NCBI RefSeq assembly: GCF_008831285.2
Contig: NC_045138.2
Location: 37,005,115 to 37,069,114 of the forward strand
From: Nymphaea colorata
Lineage: Eukaryota > Streptophyta > Magnoliopsida > Nymphaeales > Nymphaeaceae
Direction of reading: 5' to 3'
Length of the DNA stretch: 64,000 bases
In this document: positions 12,924-23,745 of the stretch, piece by piece
Position numbering within the stretch: position 1 is the stretch's first letter
Layout: every line of letters begins with the position of its first letter
Made by a program: the position numbers and the translations under genes
The notes under the pieces: model-generated
Told to the model about the DNA's origin: nothing
Database searches by the model: none
What the model saw: only the letters and a program-made list of their open reading frames with translations

Positions 12924-13779
12924 CCGAAAGGGCCAATGAATCATGTCTGGCATTTGCAGTAGTGCCTGTCAAAGTATTGTCTCATATGACATGCAGCAGA
13001 CAGATTTGCATGACGCATACTCTATCCTCCATAGCAGTGGATGACGCGCGCGCACACAAACACACACACACACACTTGCCGAATAGTTTTGACAAATCTA
13101 TTGCCATAAAAGCACTTATTGATTTGCTCTTGCTAAGAACACTTCAAAGCATTTATTTTTTCTTAATTATTGTTTAAACTAAATTCGTATGAATATTCTT
13201 GGGTGGTTCACTGGAACACATGCATTCATCAGAATTAAGCAACTTAAGTCTTGATCTTGTATAAGTGACCAAGTGGTAGCGCTCTAAACCTTTTTTTTTT
13301 TTTCAAGGGGCGTTAGTACTTAAAGAAGTATAGATTTTTAAGAGACATTAATATACATAAACAAAATAGCCATGTGGTACAATATAAAAATAACCATTTT
13401 GTTGTGGGACTCTGTGGGCAATTGCACACACAGGCTCAGCACTCTTACCTCTGCCACTAATGTGACTGTAGATGTACATTAATAGATGCAACTACCATAA
13501 GCTTCACTATACATTTTTGTAGATGGGCAAGCTGGGTGAGATACGTTCTTGCCAACTTTTGCCAAAGAAACATCCAATGGATATTAAACTTTCATTAAAG
13601 GTCATAAGTTGAGTCTCTACTCTCTAATCAAGTAGATGAAACTACTATTGGGATTTTTTTTTTTTTTTGGTCTTAAAGGAGTGGGGTCAAACTTGATGTG
13701 CCCTCGGACATGGACACTGCCTTCGGACAAGAGAGTCAGGAAAGTCTTGTAGCCTAACCCACCACCTTCCATTTCCCAC

Positions 13780-13784
<5 letters not shown>

Positions 13785-13814
<30 letters not shown>
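13785..13814. repeat. (CT)n microsatellite
   Basis: About 14 CT units in intergenic DNA. Confidence 0.9.
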
Positions 13815-13818
<4 letters not shown>

Positions 13819-14344
13819 TATACTTTTCAATATTTTTTTTATTTAGGGCAGCACCTAAACCATGTATGTGGTGGGTCTTATCTCTTCTTCCACAAGGGAA
13901 GAAGCCTTTGAAGGTTCATCATTGCCCTAAGAAAAGCAAATCCTCCTTTTCCTCTTCTCATTAATTTCATCCCTAGCTTTGTCGCTAAAGGAGAAGTAGA
14001 TGGAGAAATTTGAGGGCCCAATTCAGACGACATCAGGTTGTTTTATACCAGAAAAAGTAGAGAGAAGATGCTGGGAGGGTGAGTAGATTGCCATTTCTAG
14101 ATCGGTGCTCCACCTCCACCCCTCTAAACACTCGCACTTGTAACCCCACAGCCGTTGAAAGTACCGCCAGTATCCTTCAGTCACTCGCAACAGTCTCCTG
14201 CTGGGCACCTAAATCTCTTGAAGGTGATGGATGAATCCCTTCAAGTGTACGCATGTTTATAAATTTTTTAAGAAGTTCAAAATCAACTGCAACTGCTGCC
14301 AAAGTGATCATATACATATATCCAATTATCCATGAGTGAGAGAC

Positions 14345-14490
14345 ATAGTTAGGAATTTTTCATGAGAGAGTCCAATTATGAGTTGAAATATAATTTTTTA
14401 AATTCTTTTATATGTAAATAAATTTTTAAAAAATTTACATGTAAATTTAAAAAAAAAAAATTGATGCAAAGGGAGGGGGGCGCACCCCTT
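14345..14490. repeat. AT-rich dispersed repeat, copy A
   Basis: This copy shares the core AAATTTACATGTAAATTT and a flanking AATTTTTCATGAGAGAG segment with the copies at about 14950, 16955 and 38310. It ends near a G-rich, C-rich boundary (GGGAGGGGGGCGCACCCC). The family resembles non-autonomous debris of a mobile element; its class is not established. Confidence 0.6.
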
Positions 14491-14949
14491 GTGATAGAAA
14501 CCTTGCTTGACTGATTTGATGTTTGATATGACTTTCCCTAGTACCAATATCCGTTTGAGTGTCATTGGTGCCAGGTGGTGGAGTTAGAAATTTTTGGTTG
14601 AAGGAAAATCATATATGAATTTTAACTAAATTGCACCCTAGGGCATATTCATATAGAACTCAATTCAATTTATGTGCCCCCTATGGATTAATGCCTTAAT
14701 TATATAGGCTAAATGAGTCAAAAATTGAGGTATAAAAAATGTTTCTTAATGGTTTGCTAAAGAGGCAATGCAAAGATTACTATAAAAGAAAAGCATGTCG
14801 ATTAAGGAGCGAGCATGTACGTTTCATCTAGTACCTGCTCAGATGCTACTCACCCACTAATAATTGAATGATATTCATCTTGTTTTCTTGACCAGGCATT
14901 GTAGTCGTAGAAAAGTTGAAAATGTGTGTGAAACATAGGACCCAAATGC

Positions 14950-15113
14950 AAGGGCAGAGTTATAAATTTTTTATGAGGGAAGCCAAATAATGGTTTCAAA
15001 ATTTTGATAGGGGCCAAAAATATCACTTTTCAAAATTTATATATAAGATACATGAAATTTTTTAAAATTTACATGCGATTTTTCTTTTTTTATCGTTAGC
15101 TCTGCCCCTGCCC
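14950..15113. repeat. AT-rich dispersed repeat, copy B with inverted ends
   Basis: This is the best preserved copy. It starts with GGGCAGAGTTA and ends with TTAGCTCTGCCC, so the ends are imperfect inverted repeats with an exact 8-bp GGGCAGAG/CTCTGCCC match. The interior runs through GGCCAAAAATATCACTTTTC, TATATAAGATACATGAAATT and TTTTAAAATTTACATG. A MITE-like structure is possible. Confidence 0.65.
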
Positions 15114-15246
15114 AAATGAACGATAAGTGCATGCCCCTAGCTTCATGGGCTCAATTAGGGACCCTTATAGTTTTAGGCGCACCATTGTATCTAAATTAAT
15201 ACATACATTAAAGCACCAATGTGAAGTAACGGATTTTTGTGGGGCT

Positions 15247-15268
15247 GGTGTGGGCAAATGCCCACACC
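15247..15268. repeat. 22-bp palindrome
   Basis: GGTGTGGGCA, a 2-nt spacer AA, then TGCCCACACC form a 10-bp perfect stem. Related GTGGGCAATT motifs recur at about 13417 and 15570, so this is probably part of another dispersed repeat. Confidence 0.6.
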
Positions 15269-16954
15269 TACTGACACTTGCCTTCTTTTTCGAGATTCGC
15301 TGCACACCTCGCACTGCTTCCCTCACTCTTCCAGTCGCTCTCAAATATTTTTGAGGTATACTTTTGAGCCATATATCATCTTCTCCGTTCTCCTGCGACC
15401 ATAAGCTCATGTTTGATTGTCTTTATAGTGCTTATCGACTGTACTTTCACCAGATTGCAAATTTGTGGCTGAGGGACGCTAATGTTTCAAATTTTGGACT
15501 TCAAATTGTCCCGATATATAAAAGAAAAACATGTATGGCTATAGAAATAAGCAATTTGTGAGAGTGCCTGTGTGGGCAATTGGCCCCGCAAGCCAAAACC
15601 TGCTTCTGCCGCTGCCACTGCCAAAATGTATTAATTGCAAGATAATAATGGTTAATGAAGTCATCACCATCTGTTTAATAGCTTTTATGTAAAAAGTTGT
15701 TCATGCAAAAAGCCGACAAGTACTATGGAGCGATGAGTTGATGGGTAAGGGCTTCATCTCTTTTATTGGGCAGTACGATGAAATATTCTTCCAGCTCACT
15801 CAATCAAAAGATTATCCAACCAACCAAACATGACCTAAGTGTCATCCTAAACAATATTCTCACTAAGCTATTTTTTAGGAGCATGTTGGATACCTGCAAT
15901 GAGAGTGTCACTTAAGTGTTGGATCATGAGATGGGGTTTGAAATATATGAGATTTTGGGTTTGATTCAATATTTGTTGAAGTCTTAAGATAAAATGTTTG
16001 AATATGTACTTTAATTTGATATTCGATCTAGAAACACCACACTGATATTCACAGAAGTGTTATTTTTAGGGGGGCACCTTCTGATAATTGCTGGTGGTGG
16101 TTGCCTTCATGGATGCATGGCCGACAAAAGAGGGGTGATGTTAGCGAACTGCTTTAGTAAAGCCGAACAGTTTGTGGTTCTCCATTCCTTGGTTCTTATC
16201 AATCACGATGAGCTCAACCCATGACTGGGCTCGGTCAGAGTTGTAAAGTGGTCGACTGGGTCTGGTCCTTGTTGCCCATTGAGTTCAAGAAACTGGGCCA
16301 AAGAAAATAGAAGACAAAAGTTTCTCTCCTGTTTTTCTTGCGACGCAATAAGAAGAAAAGCAGGACTAAAGAGTTGAATCTCCTTTGAGAGCAATCATCC
16401 GTTTAGACTATTCACCGTGGAACACTTTCAAACAGTAATGCTTACCATTCCATTATTTCATACAAACCCTTTAGAGCTAAGTCACACTGATACATGTACA
16501 AATACGGGTATGGGCATGGGGATACGAGTAGGGGCACTACAATTATAAAAGTTATGAACATGGACATATGATAAGTTAATATATACATATATGTATATAT
16601 ATATGCGTGCAAATTTCCACAAGAAATATGGAAAACATCACAAAAAGTGCAAAATTTTAAAATTTCAGAAAAATATAAAAAAACCTGCAAAAATCATGGC
16701 TGCCTCTCCTGCCATGTTGCTGTATCTGTGTTGGCATGTCGACACGGGTACTGCAGCATCCAGCTTAGAGTGTCTAGGGTTGGGCCAAACCCGACGGCAA
16801 GATGGAAACGATGAAGGAAGTTGAAGTGAAGACCTTGATTCCTCAACCCTATTATTTCTTTGTCTCTATTAATGGCTTAACTCTTAAAATCTGAAATCGG
16901 GGCTTTACGTGTGCCACTATTTAAATAACCGGTGGATCTCTGGGGTCGAGATAT

Positions 16955-17090
16955 GACAGGGCGGCAGAATTATAGTTTTAATATTTTAACAACGACCAAA
17001 ATATAATTTTTCAAAATTTTTATGTTGGTGATAAATGAAATTTTGTAAAATTTGCATGTAATTTTTTTTTAACTGAGGCCAACCCCGTGT
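16955..17090. repeat. AT-rich dispersed repeat, copy C
   Basis: It starts near GGGCGGCAGAATTATAG and contains CAAAATATAATTTTTCAAAA and GAAATTTTGTAAAATTTGCA before a run of T and GGCCAACCCCG. It is more diverged than copy B but keeps the same order of blocks. Confidence 0.55.
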
Positions 17091-18204
17091 CTCTGTCTCC
17101 ACATGCATTTTGTAAATCATAGACTTCATATTCACTTTTTCATTCTAAAACATCTAATCTGAAGTTATCTCTGATCCTCTGTCAACAAACTTGGCCAAAA
17201 GAGTTCCATGCCATTGGAAAAGAAACAAAGGAAGAACATGCGATCTGACCATGACTGTTGAAAAAGATTTCGTGTCATGGAAGAGGATGAGAATTGCTGT
17301 TGCTGGATCTGTGTTTCTCACCAGAGTAACGTTTTGACTATGCTAACTATGGTTTGATGCACTTGACATGATCCAACTGGTGAGTCCTCATGGTGTCTGA
17401 CTTGGAGAGCATAAGTGGATGTTTTCTTATAGGAGAATGACTTCACTTTTGAGTGGGGATTGTTGCCCTCGTCATCTATGCACATCCTGCAGACTAAGCT
17501 AGCCCAGTTCCAGACAACTTGGACTCAACCTATTTATTGGTCTCCGGATTGCGGCTTACTTGACCTAGTGGTTTGATGATTCACGAACAAAAATCTTGAT
17601 CCAACTCAGCTGTGTTCGCTATAAGCTGAGATTGGCTCAAGCTTCTCAATCCAAAACAAATACAAGTAAGTTTCAATATGTGGTGAATCGAGAAATTTTT
17701 TTTAGAGGAGCACTCATTCACATATTTTCATATTTGAAGGGACACTTATATATATAACAAAGCAAATATTTAAATATATTAACATGAAAACAAAGAAATA
17801 TTGAGAGACTGGTGTATGAGACTAACTACACCAGCCCATATGTAGTTCCGTCCCAATGAAATATGTTTGTACTTCTTAATTTATAGGTTATTGTGTTGAA
17901 CTGTTGAGACCAATATCCGAGCCAGCTAGAAGGAGTCGTTGTTGAGATGAACTATGTTTGTTAATGCTGCGATGTATACTTGACAAATATCACCAAATTA
18001 AAGAATCTTGTTCGTCCGTTTCTCCTCATGCATTAACTTGACAATCAGTGTGACGTTGGTTCTTGTGTTTTATTCTTTCCAATTTTACGCCAATGACTTT
18101 TTTAACAAAATATTTGTAATTTTAAGGAGATTTTTCTTCTCACCAAAAATTACGAGGTTAGTATGAGTTTGGATGCCCTATACTTTTAGAGAGAGAGAGA
18201 GTCA

Positions 18205-18640
18205 ACCAAATGAGAATGTATAACAAAATTTGAAGACAAAAAGTTCTTTAGATAGAAAACAAACTACAATAATAAAATATAAAGAACGAATAATACAATA
18301 CAGTAGTACAATAAAACAAAATAAGAGGAGTGAGGAGAGAGTTGATAGACAGAGCGAGTCACTCAGCAGCAAACGAAATATGGCACCATAGTCGAATAAC
18401 AAAGTGGACATCCCCCTGCACAAGGCATGCCACAGAATCCGGCAATGAGAAGGTGGCTCTGAAGACCATGTTGTTACGCTCCTTCCAAATACGTTACCAA
18501 GAAGATATGAGCCACAACCTCCAGACACGACCCCAGAAAATGGACAGGTGTAGGGAATGACAAAAGAGAAAAAGAAGTTAAATGGAGGGCGGGTGACCAT
18601 GCAGAGACAAGAACACCATAGAAGAAAAGACATGAAGTAA
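18205..18640 (-). mobile_element. Degenerate LINE (L1-type) 3'-end remnant
   Basis: On the minus strand, around 18493 down to 18446, the translation reads RIWKERNNMVFRATFS. This is the tell-tale motif downstream of the zinc-binding reverse transcriptase domain (zf-RVT) in plant LINE and related reverse transcriptase ORFs. About 40 codons upstream a Cys-Pro-Phe motif in another frame fits the decayed zinc-binding part. Stops and frameshifts break the reading frame, so the element is dead. The pyrimidine-rich strand up to about 19010 may belong to it, but I see no clear reverse transcriptase motif there. Confidence 0.5.
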
Positions 18641-21300
18641 AAATGTGAATCTAAGACTCAGCCGCGACGAGATAGATGAGACATTGGTTAGCTAAACTAA
18701 TATCAATGCATTGTAGGTGATCAAAAGTATTAATGTGACTAACAAGAAGAAACAATGGCACGATGAGAGGGACTAGGGGATCAAAGGAACCGAGGTGGAA
18801 ACGACGCAGCGAAAGAACCAAAGGAGGCCAGGTAGCAAGAAGAAAAAGTGAATCCATGGGAAGGAGAAAGAGACCAAGATAGGGGGACAAGCGATGGAAG
18901 ATCAGCACGACGAAGGAAAAAAGAAAGGACAGAAAACATGTTGCACTACAAGTGGGAGGGAGAGGTGTGAAAGATGAAAATATTACAATCACTAGAAGAA
19001 GACACGTCATATTTGGAACAAATAAAAAGTGTGATGGAGGATGCTCAGTTACTAGACACTACCACCAAGAATACAAAGAGGACTCACACGCCCGACTAAG
19101 GTTGGTAGTTCCGGTACTTTCAAGATGATGTGAAAGAGCAACTACATCCTAATGCACAAACCAATCATCGTGTAAAGTCTTTTTTTTGTCGTACAACAAG
19201 GTTTTAAAATAGCATAAAATTATCTAAAATAATTTCATCTGTTGGAAAGTTAAGAAAATGAGAAGAGGTCCGACTATCTTTCCTTATTGTTTATTGTGAA
19301 AGTAAAGGCCATTCGAGTGAAAATACATCGGAGATTAAAGTCCCGCCATTCAAACACGCCTTAATTAAAAGAATGAAAGAAAAAGCATTCAAACAAAACC
19401 AGAGAAACAGAGGAGCCCTCGTCAACATGGAGGGTCCTAAGTTCGAACGGAGCTCATATTGGCAAGTGTCCGCGGCTTCACACAGATACCCAAGGAACCA
19501 CAAGCGTTGAGAATCTGAGATGCCCTATAATGAGCGGATCGGGGAACCAAGAATCCTCTGCCATCAGTATCACCGCCATTACCACCACCACCACTGTCGG
19601 GACGAGCTAGCGAATTACGACATTGCGTGGCAACTGTCGACAGCCGCCGGAGAATAAAGGCCGGCCGGAGCCATACATACACACATATGCTCATGATTTG
19701 TGAGAATCTAGGGCTACCATCATCACTTCCCACTACCGACTACCCCTAATCAACTGATTGGGTGAGAGATGAGGACAGCTTGATACGCCACTGCGGAATC
19801 GTATCGCCACCAACCACCATCATGCCTCCGACCAAAACTCCGGTCATTGTTCTTCACAGACATCCGATTATCCATGGACCTCCAGGGGCACCAAATCCCC
19901 CGAGATGCGGCTAGTTTTTGAATGTCAATGATAAATCTCAAAAGGCATCTTGCCTATAGTCCTTCAAATCCGGCAACCAAGTGGATTGACAGTGTGAGCG
20001 AGACATGCAGTTGCAGATTCCTCCAAGGAACAATTTGCTAATTTGGATATATGCTTTTTGTAATTGTTTAATTTGCTTTTTTTTATATATAGACAAGTAG
20101 AGCTTAAGATAAGCTCCATGTACAGATTTTTCCATGATATATGCACTTTCGGTAATGAACTCTTAAATCGTTCCTAGTTTTGAGTCTCTAATCTAGGCTA
20201 AAGAGGTGATCCAACATTTGCCATTTTTAATTTATAAACGATGAGACAAATTTAATAATTTATTGGTCTGCTATTTTAGCTATTGTTTGAAGCTTAACAG
20301 TCAGAAAATGATCTCATATCATTTAATAAGTACCTTTACGCCATTTTGTTCCACTCATTCTCTGATTTCTCCTTTTTAACTCATTTGTCTTTTGATTAAA
20401 AGGAATCTATTAATTATGATTGTTCGAGTAAGAATGATTTCATTAGTGGAAATGAATGTGTAAATGGTTACTAAAGTAGGGATAACTATGAACCATTTCT
20501 CTTTTATTTAAAGTATGTTAGTAGTCTATTCAGAATGGAGGAACTCTGAAGTATGATCATGCCAAACGAGCGAATGACAAATGCGTCTGTCAGCCATGTC
20601 TGTTTACAAGGGCATGATAAGTGAGATCCTATTCATTCACACTCACAGCAGAAACTCAAATCTATACAATAGAAAACTATCCTTCCCGGCGTTCTTGGCA
20701 ACTAATTCCAAAAATTGAAGTGTTTTTTTGAAAAAACAGATTAGTTAAGGTTAAAAGTAATCTGAGAAGCTTAATCTCCATGCACTTGGGAAGGAACCAT
20801 TATTTTTCCTTAGCTGAAGTAAGATGCATAAAGGAGATCTAATGGCAAAAGGAAAAGCAGTCACTGCATACTTGTCAACTTGTGCAAGTGTTCTATTTTG
20901 TTGGATCAAGGTGAATTTCTCTAGTTACTAGCGAGCAAAAAGAGAACAGAATCTTCTGTTAGATAGTTGCAGAATACCATCTTGGTCATTTGCAACAGCG
21001 GCAAAGCCAAAATAATTCCTCACTGCTGGATTGAATCTCTTCTTGCTCAGATGCCATGACAGAGACCACAACCAGAACCAGAGGCAACACTGTGGAGGGC
21101 TTCTGTTCACACCAAGCTAGCACTCGGCGCGTGTGCCACCACCGCAGGGCTGCCTGCTGTGGGCCTTATGCCTACATCACCAAAGCACGAATAATGTCCA
21201 TCAAATCACACCCCACTCACACTATAATGGAAGAGGGCCCTCCTCAAGGCCCCACATGCCACTAAGAGCTCCTCCAATTGATGCCACCTCAAGAAGGGGG
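18641..21300. other. Gene-free stretch
   Basis: No supported gene. Minus-strand ORFs at 18651-19010 and 19437-19733 lack recognisable motifs. The latter has a Gly/Asp-rich middle and an Arg-rich start reminiscent of an organelle presequence, but no homologue comes to mind. The right end, from about 20900, grades into the WAT1 gene promoter. Confidence 0.5.
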
Positions 21301-21356
21301 CCCTCCCCATATTGATTTATCCATTAAATCCATATGGGGAGTCTGCTCCATAAATA
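21248..21356 (+). promoter_or_regulatory. WAT1-related gene promoter: TATA box, palindrome, TCP-like site
   Basis: ATAAATA at 21350-21356 is a plausible TATA box about 130 bp before the start codon. Directly upstream, 21303-21341 is a near-perfect 39-bp palindrome: a 10-bp arm CTCCCCATAT with its complement, one mismatch, then a 6-bp GATTTA arm around a 5-nt centre. GGCCCCAC at 21248-21255 matches the class I TCP site GGNCCCAC, and GAGGGCCCTC at 21233-21242 is a palindrome. Binding is inferred from consensus only. Confidence 0.5.
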
Positions 21357-21487
21357 CCTGAGCCGGTGCCTCTTCACTACTCAGGGATGCACTTGAGAAA
21401 CACTTCCTGGGTGCTCCCTTCAGCCTCTTTGTAGCTCACTGTGTGCCTGTGAGCCTTCTGCTTCGAGCAGGACACTTCCACATAAAA

Positions 21488-23745
21488 ATGGAAGGAAGAA
21501 GCGGTTGCTCGAGTATATTGCAGAAGAGCAAGCCCTATGTTGCAATGATCTCACTTCAATTTGGCTATGCAGGCATGAACATCATCACCAAAGTCTCCCT
21601 GAACAGGGGAATGAGCCACTACGTGCTAGTGGTATACCGCCACGCCTTCGCAACTGCTGTCATGGCTCCTTTTGCCTTCTTTGTCGAAAGGTACGCCGTT
21701 TTCCAAGAAGTGCTAAAGTTCAGGCGACCGGAAATTCGACGTTAGCTTATCGTACAACTCGCTTTGCATGTTCATGCAGGAAAGTCAGGCCAAAGATGAC
21801 GCTCAGAAATTTCATGCTCATATTTGTGCTGGGCGCCCTGGGGTGAGCATCATGAGAGACTAGTTCTCATCCTTGGTTGTATGTGTGTACCATGCTAAGA
21901 AAATTTTGCAGGGATGTCTAACAGCAGTTTCTTGGGTTTTGGCAGGCCTGTTATCGATCAGAATTTCTATTATGCGGGACTAAAGTTTACTTCCCCTACC
22001 TTCTCCTGTGCCATGAGCAATATTCTTCCTGCACTTACTTTTGTCATGGCCATCCTCTGCAGGTAGAACATTGATCGACAAATATGCACTATACAATACA
22101 TAGTTACGTATTTATATATGTAGTGTATGTAATAAACATACATATTTATATATATTGAAAGATAGGGAAAGTGCCATTTTAGAGTGAGAAAGTGACAGCT
22201 CCATCTAACTTTTATTGCTAGAATGGAGAAAGTACACCTGAAAAAGGTCAGGAGCCAAGCGAAAATAGTGGGGACTCTGGTGACAGTAGCAGGGGCTATG
22301 TTGATGACCTTGTATAAAGGACCTGTTGTTGAGATGGTGTGGAATAAGCATGCAGATGCTCAGACCGCAGAAGTAGCCAACGCTGCAGCAGCAGCAGCAG
22401 CCAAAGATTGGTTCAAGGGTTCAGTTTTCCTCATCATTGCATGTCTTGCTTGGGCAGCCTTCTTCATATTACAGGTAAAAAGAGCTAAAGAAACACTCTT
22501 TTTGTCTCACAGCCCACATCCACCAAATGGATAAAAACAATTTTCCATAACTATATTTCCTCTCATGTTCATAGTACCAGGTTGAGAAAAACTAGTAATG
22601 AGACAAGACGAGTTTCAGATTATTAGTCCTTTTGACAGATCGCTTGCCATGATTCTTGTTCTGAGATATGCAGCATGTGAGACAATTGATTCATGTTATT
22701 TACTTTCTATTTCTTGTTTTTTATGGGTGGCAGGCAATAGCAATGAAGACCTACACTGCTCAGCTTTCTCTCACAACCTTGATATGCTTTATGGGAACCC
22801 TGCAGTCCATGGCAGTCACTTTTGTTGCAGAACACTCCCCATCAGTGTGGAAAATAGGTTTTGACATGAACCTCCTGGCTGCAGCCTATGCTGGAATAAT
22901 TGCCTCTGGAGTGGCATATTATGTTCAAGGGCTAGTTATGGAGAAAAAGGGCCCAGTTTTTGCAACTGCCTTCAGCCCCCTTATGATGATCATCGTTGCT
23001 ATCATGGGATCTTTCATCTTGCACGAAGTCATTTATCTTGGAGGGTAATTTCATATTCTATTGTCTTCATACTCTGTTTTTACTTCATCTGGTTAAATAT
23101 GTAGCCTTTTAATCTATACAACTTGTTTCAAACAAAATCCTCGAACTCCAAATTTATTATTTCCGGTTTGGATGACGTTTAGTCTGTTACCAACACCAAA
23201 TGCTTTTTAGAGTCTTCGACAGAAAAATTTACAACTCGCCAATTTCGAATAACCAAAACTCAGTCTTCTGATTCCTTGTTGTTCAAGGAGCTGCATTCTT
23301 AAAACCCTATGAACCACACCTTTTAAAGCATTTTCTTCGTATCAAATGCTATTCAGAACTCAACTCAACTCAACCCTTGGTATCAGGTGCTATTCTGCGT
23401 GTATCTATCTAAATATACTCAACTTAAACTCGGTGTTTCTCACATTTAAAATCTGTACGTGGTTTCAGTATTATCGGAGCCATATTAATCGTGGCAGGCC
23501 TGTACTCAGTCTTGTGGGGTAAATACAAAGACACCAAAGCAGCCAAACTAGCAGCAGCGAACACGCCAGCAGCATTGCCGGTTCCAGCAAAGGATACTGA
23601 AGAAATAGGGCAGATTGAAGACATCTCTATGATTGATGTGGACCTAGAGAAGGCAAATGCAGCAAAGTTGTCCTCCTTTGAGAGCTCCTTAATCCTCTCA
23701 ATGCCACAGACTCCCATCAAGCCAACGCAAGCGCCGAATGCTTAG
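21488..23745 (+). CDS. WAT1-related protein (MtN21/EamA transporter), 6 exons
   Basis: Model: 21488-21690, 21780-21842, 21946-22062, 22222-22474, 22734-23044, 23469-23745, giving 407 aa with every junction in frame. The protein is a ten-helix drug/metabolite-superfamily transporter with two EamA domains (about residues 15-150 and 195-340). Family landmarks are QFGYAGMNIITKVSLNRGMS, VVYRHAFATAVMAPFA, GPVIDQNFYYAGLKFTS, YYVQGLVMEKKGPVF and FSPLMMIIVAIMGSF. The nearest Arabidopsis relatives I recall are WAT1-like members such as At4g08300 and At5g07050. WAT1 itself is a tonoplast auxin exporter affecting secondary walls; the substrate here is unknown. The central loop is Ala-rich and the C-terminal tail of about 65 residues is hydrophilic. 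The ATG at 21488 is chosen over the non-ATG codon upstream because MEGR..CSS.LQKSKPY is the usual N-terminus. Confidence 0.93.

Larger units (their letters stand above)
11130..18190. other. Gene-free stretch with repeats
   Basis: No gene could be supported. The 171-codon ORF at 12662-13177 is built around a GA microsatellite and a CA tract and has no family signature. The stretch holds microsatellites (12897-12923, 13052-13074, 13785-13814), three copies of an AT-rich dispersed repeat (listed separately), and a 22-bp palindrome at 15247-15268. Confidence 0.55.

Noticed and set aside
12662-13177. 171-codon plus-strand ORF
   Set aside because: It is carried by GA and CA microsatellites, has no conserved motif, and codon use is not gene-like.
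19437-19941. Minus-strand ORFs with a presequence-like start and Gly-rich middle
   Set aside because: No recognisable homologue, no consistent splice model and no conserved domain.
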